From positions 62,001 through 126,000 of the forward strand of contig NZ_JALQEM010000012.1 in NCBI RefSeq assembly GCF_023630705.1: a DNA stretch of 64,000 nucleotides, given 5' to 3'. Of the stretch, positions 63,927-64,000 are shown one piece after another. Every line of letters starts with the position of its first letter. Position 1 is the first letter of the stretch. The DNA is from Caballeronia sp. GAFFF1. GTDB taxonomy: Bacteria; Pseudomonadota; Gammaproteobacteria; Burkholderiales; Burkholderiaceae. A program made the position numbers and the translations under genes. Under the pieces are notes generated by a model. It was not told the origin of the DNA. It ran no database searches and was given only the letters and a program-made list of their open reading frames with translations.

Positions 63927-64000
63927 GTCGGAGGGCGGCGGCAGAGCGCGGACTGGAGGAAACCGCTATTTTAGACCGGGCGCGTACGCCGCAAGGGATC

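Noticed and set aside
61992..63974. A 660-residue plus-strand frame opposite the ABC-F gene
   Set aside because: Shadow of a gene with two ABC domains that are clear on the minus strand.

Overview
The window is GC-rich chromosomal DNA whose gene content and order (thrS-infC-rpmI-rplT-pheS-pheT-ihfA-merR-tRNA-Pro, an aceA/aceB glyoxylate shunt, a pca cluster, and DUF2844/DUF3443 proteins) point to a betaproteobacterium of the family Burkholderiaceae (Burkholderia, Paraburkholderia or Caballeronia type). This placement is an inference from gene content; no search was run. I see no CRISPR array, prophage, complete insertion sequence or integron. Most of the window is conserved housekeeping DNA with a few lineage-specific islands.

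Layout. 0-6 kb: a partial FAD-linked oxidase, DUF2069, a WrbA-like flavoprotein, a YihY membrane protein, an Mpo1-like protein, a hydrolase and O-acetylhomoserine sulfhydrylase. 6-13 kb: a CBS protein, an MFS-acyltransferase fusion, aroC, ETF-ubiquinone oxidoreductase, an SDR and a thioesterase. 13-16.6 kb: a PAS-LuxR regulator divergent from a CoA-transferase pair, then a hydrolase and a RidA protein. 16.6-28.6 kb: relA, tRNA-Val(GAC), the thrS/infC/L35/L20/pheST/ihfA/merR block, an SDR, a small unknown protein and tRNA-Pro(GGG). 29-37.3 kb: two LysR regulators, an IclR regulator and the divergent pcaIJFBDC operon. 37.3-41.8 kb: a DUF3443 lipoprotein, DUF2844, bamC, a candidate small RNA, an ABM-domain protein and a small unknown protein. 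41.9-49.9 kb: aceB, a haloacid dehalogenase, LysR, a universal stress protein, aceA and a DEAD-box helicase. 49.9-57.5 kb: an acyl-CoA-binding protein, tsaB-rimI-udg-DUF1853, thiM-thiE-thiD and an LplT-like transporter. 57.8-64 kb: alr, radA, a small DUF2866-like protein, a CaiB/BaiF CoA-transferase and an ABC-F ATPase.

The genes support translation and the stringent response (thrS, infC, rpmI, rplT, pheST, relA, tsaB, rimI, ABC-F), catabolism of aromatic acids, fatty acids and acetate (pca, scoAB, ETF-QO, SDR/thioesterase, aceA/aceB), and envelope functions (alr, bamC, LplT, MFS-PlsC).

The strongest observations are four. The DUF3443 lipoprotein has the sequence hallmarks of a pepsin-type aspartic protease: two D-T/S-G-S motifs, a GILGVG motif and a flap-like tyrosine. 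A decayed tandem duplication of about 165 bp spans the 3' ends of two convergent genes near 60.7-61.0 kb. infC appears to start at ATC. A run of three hairpins at 41.04-41.13 kb, ending in a strong terminator, looks like a small RNA. Palindromes upstream of aceA and between pcaR and pcaI look like operators.
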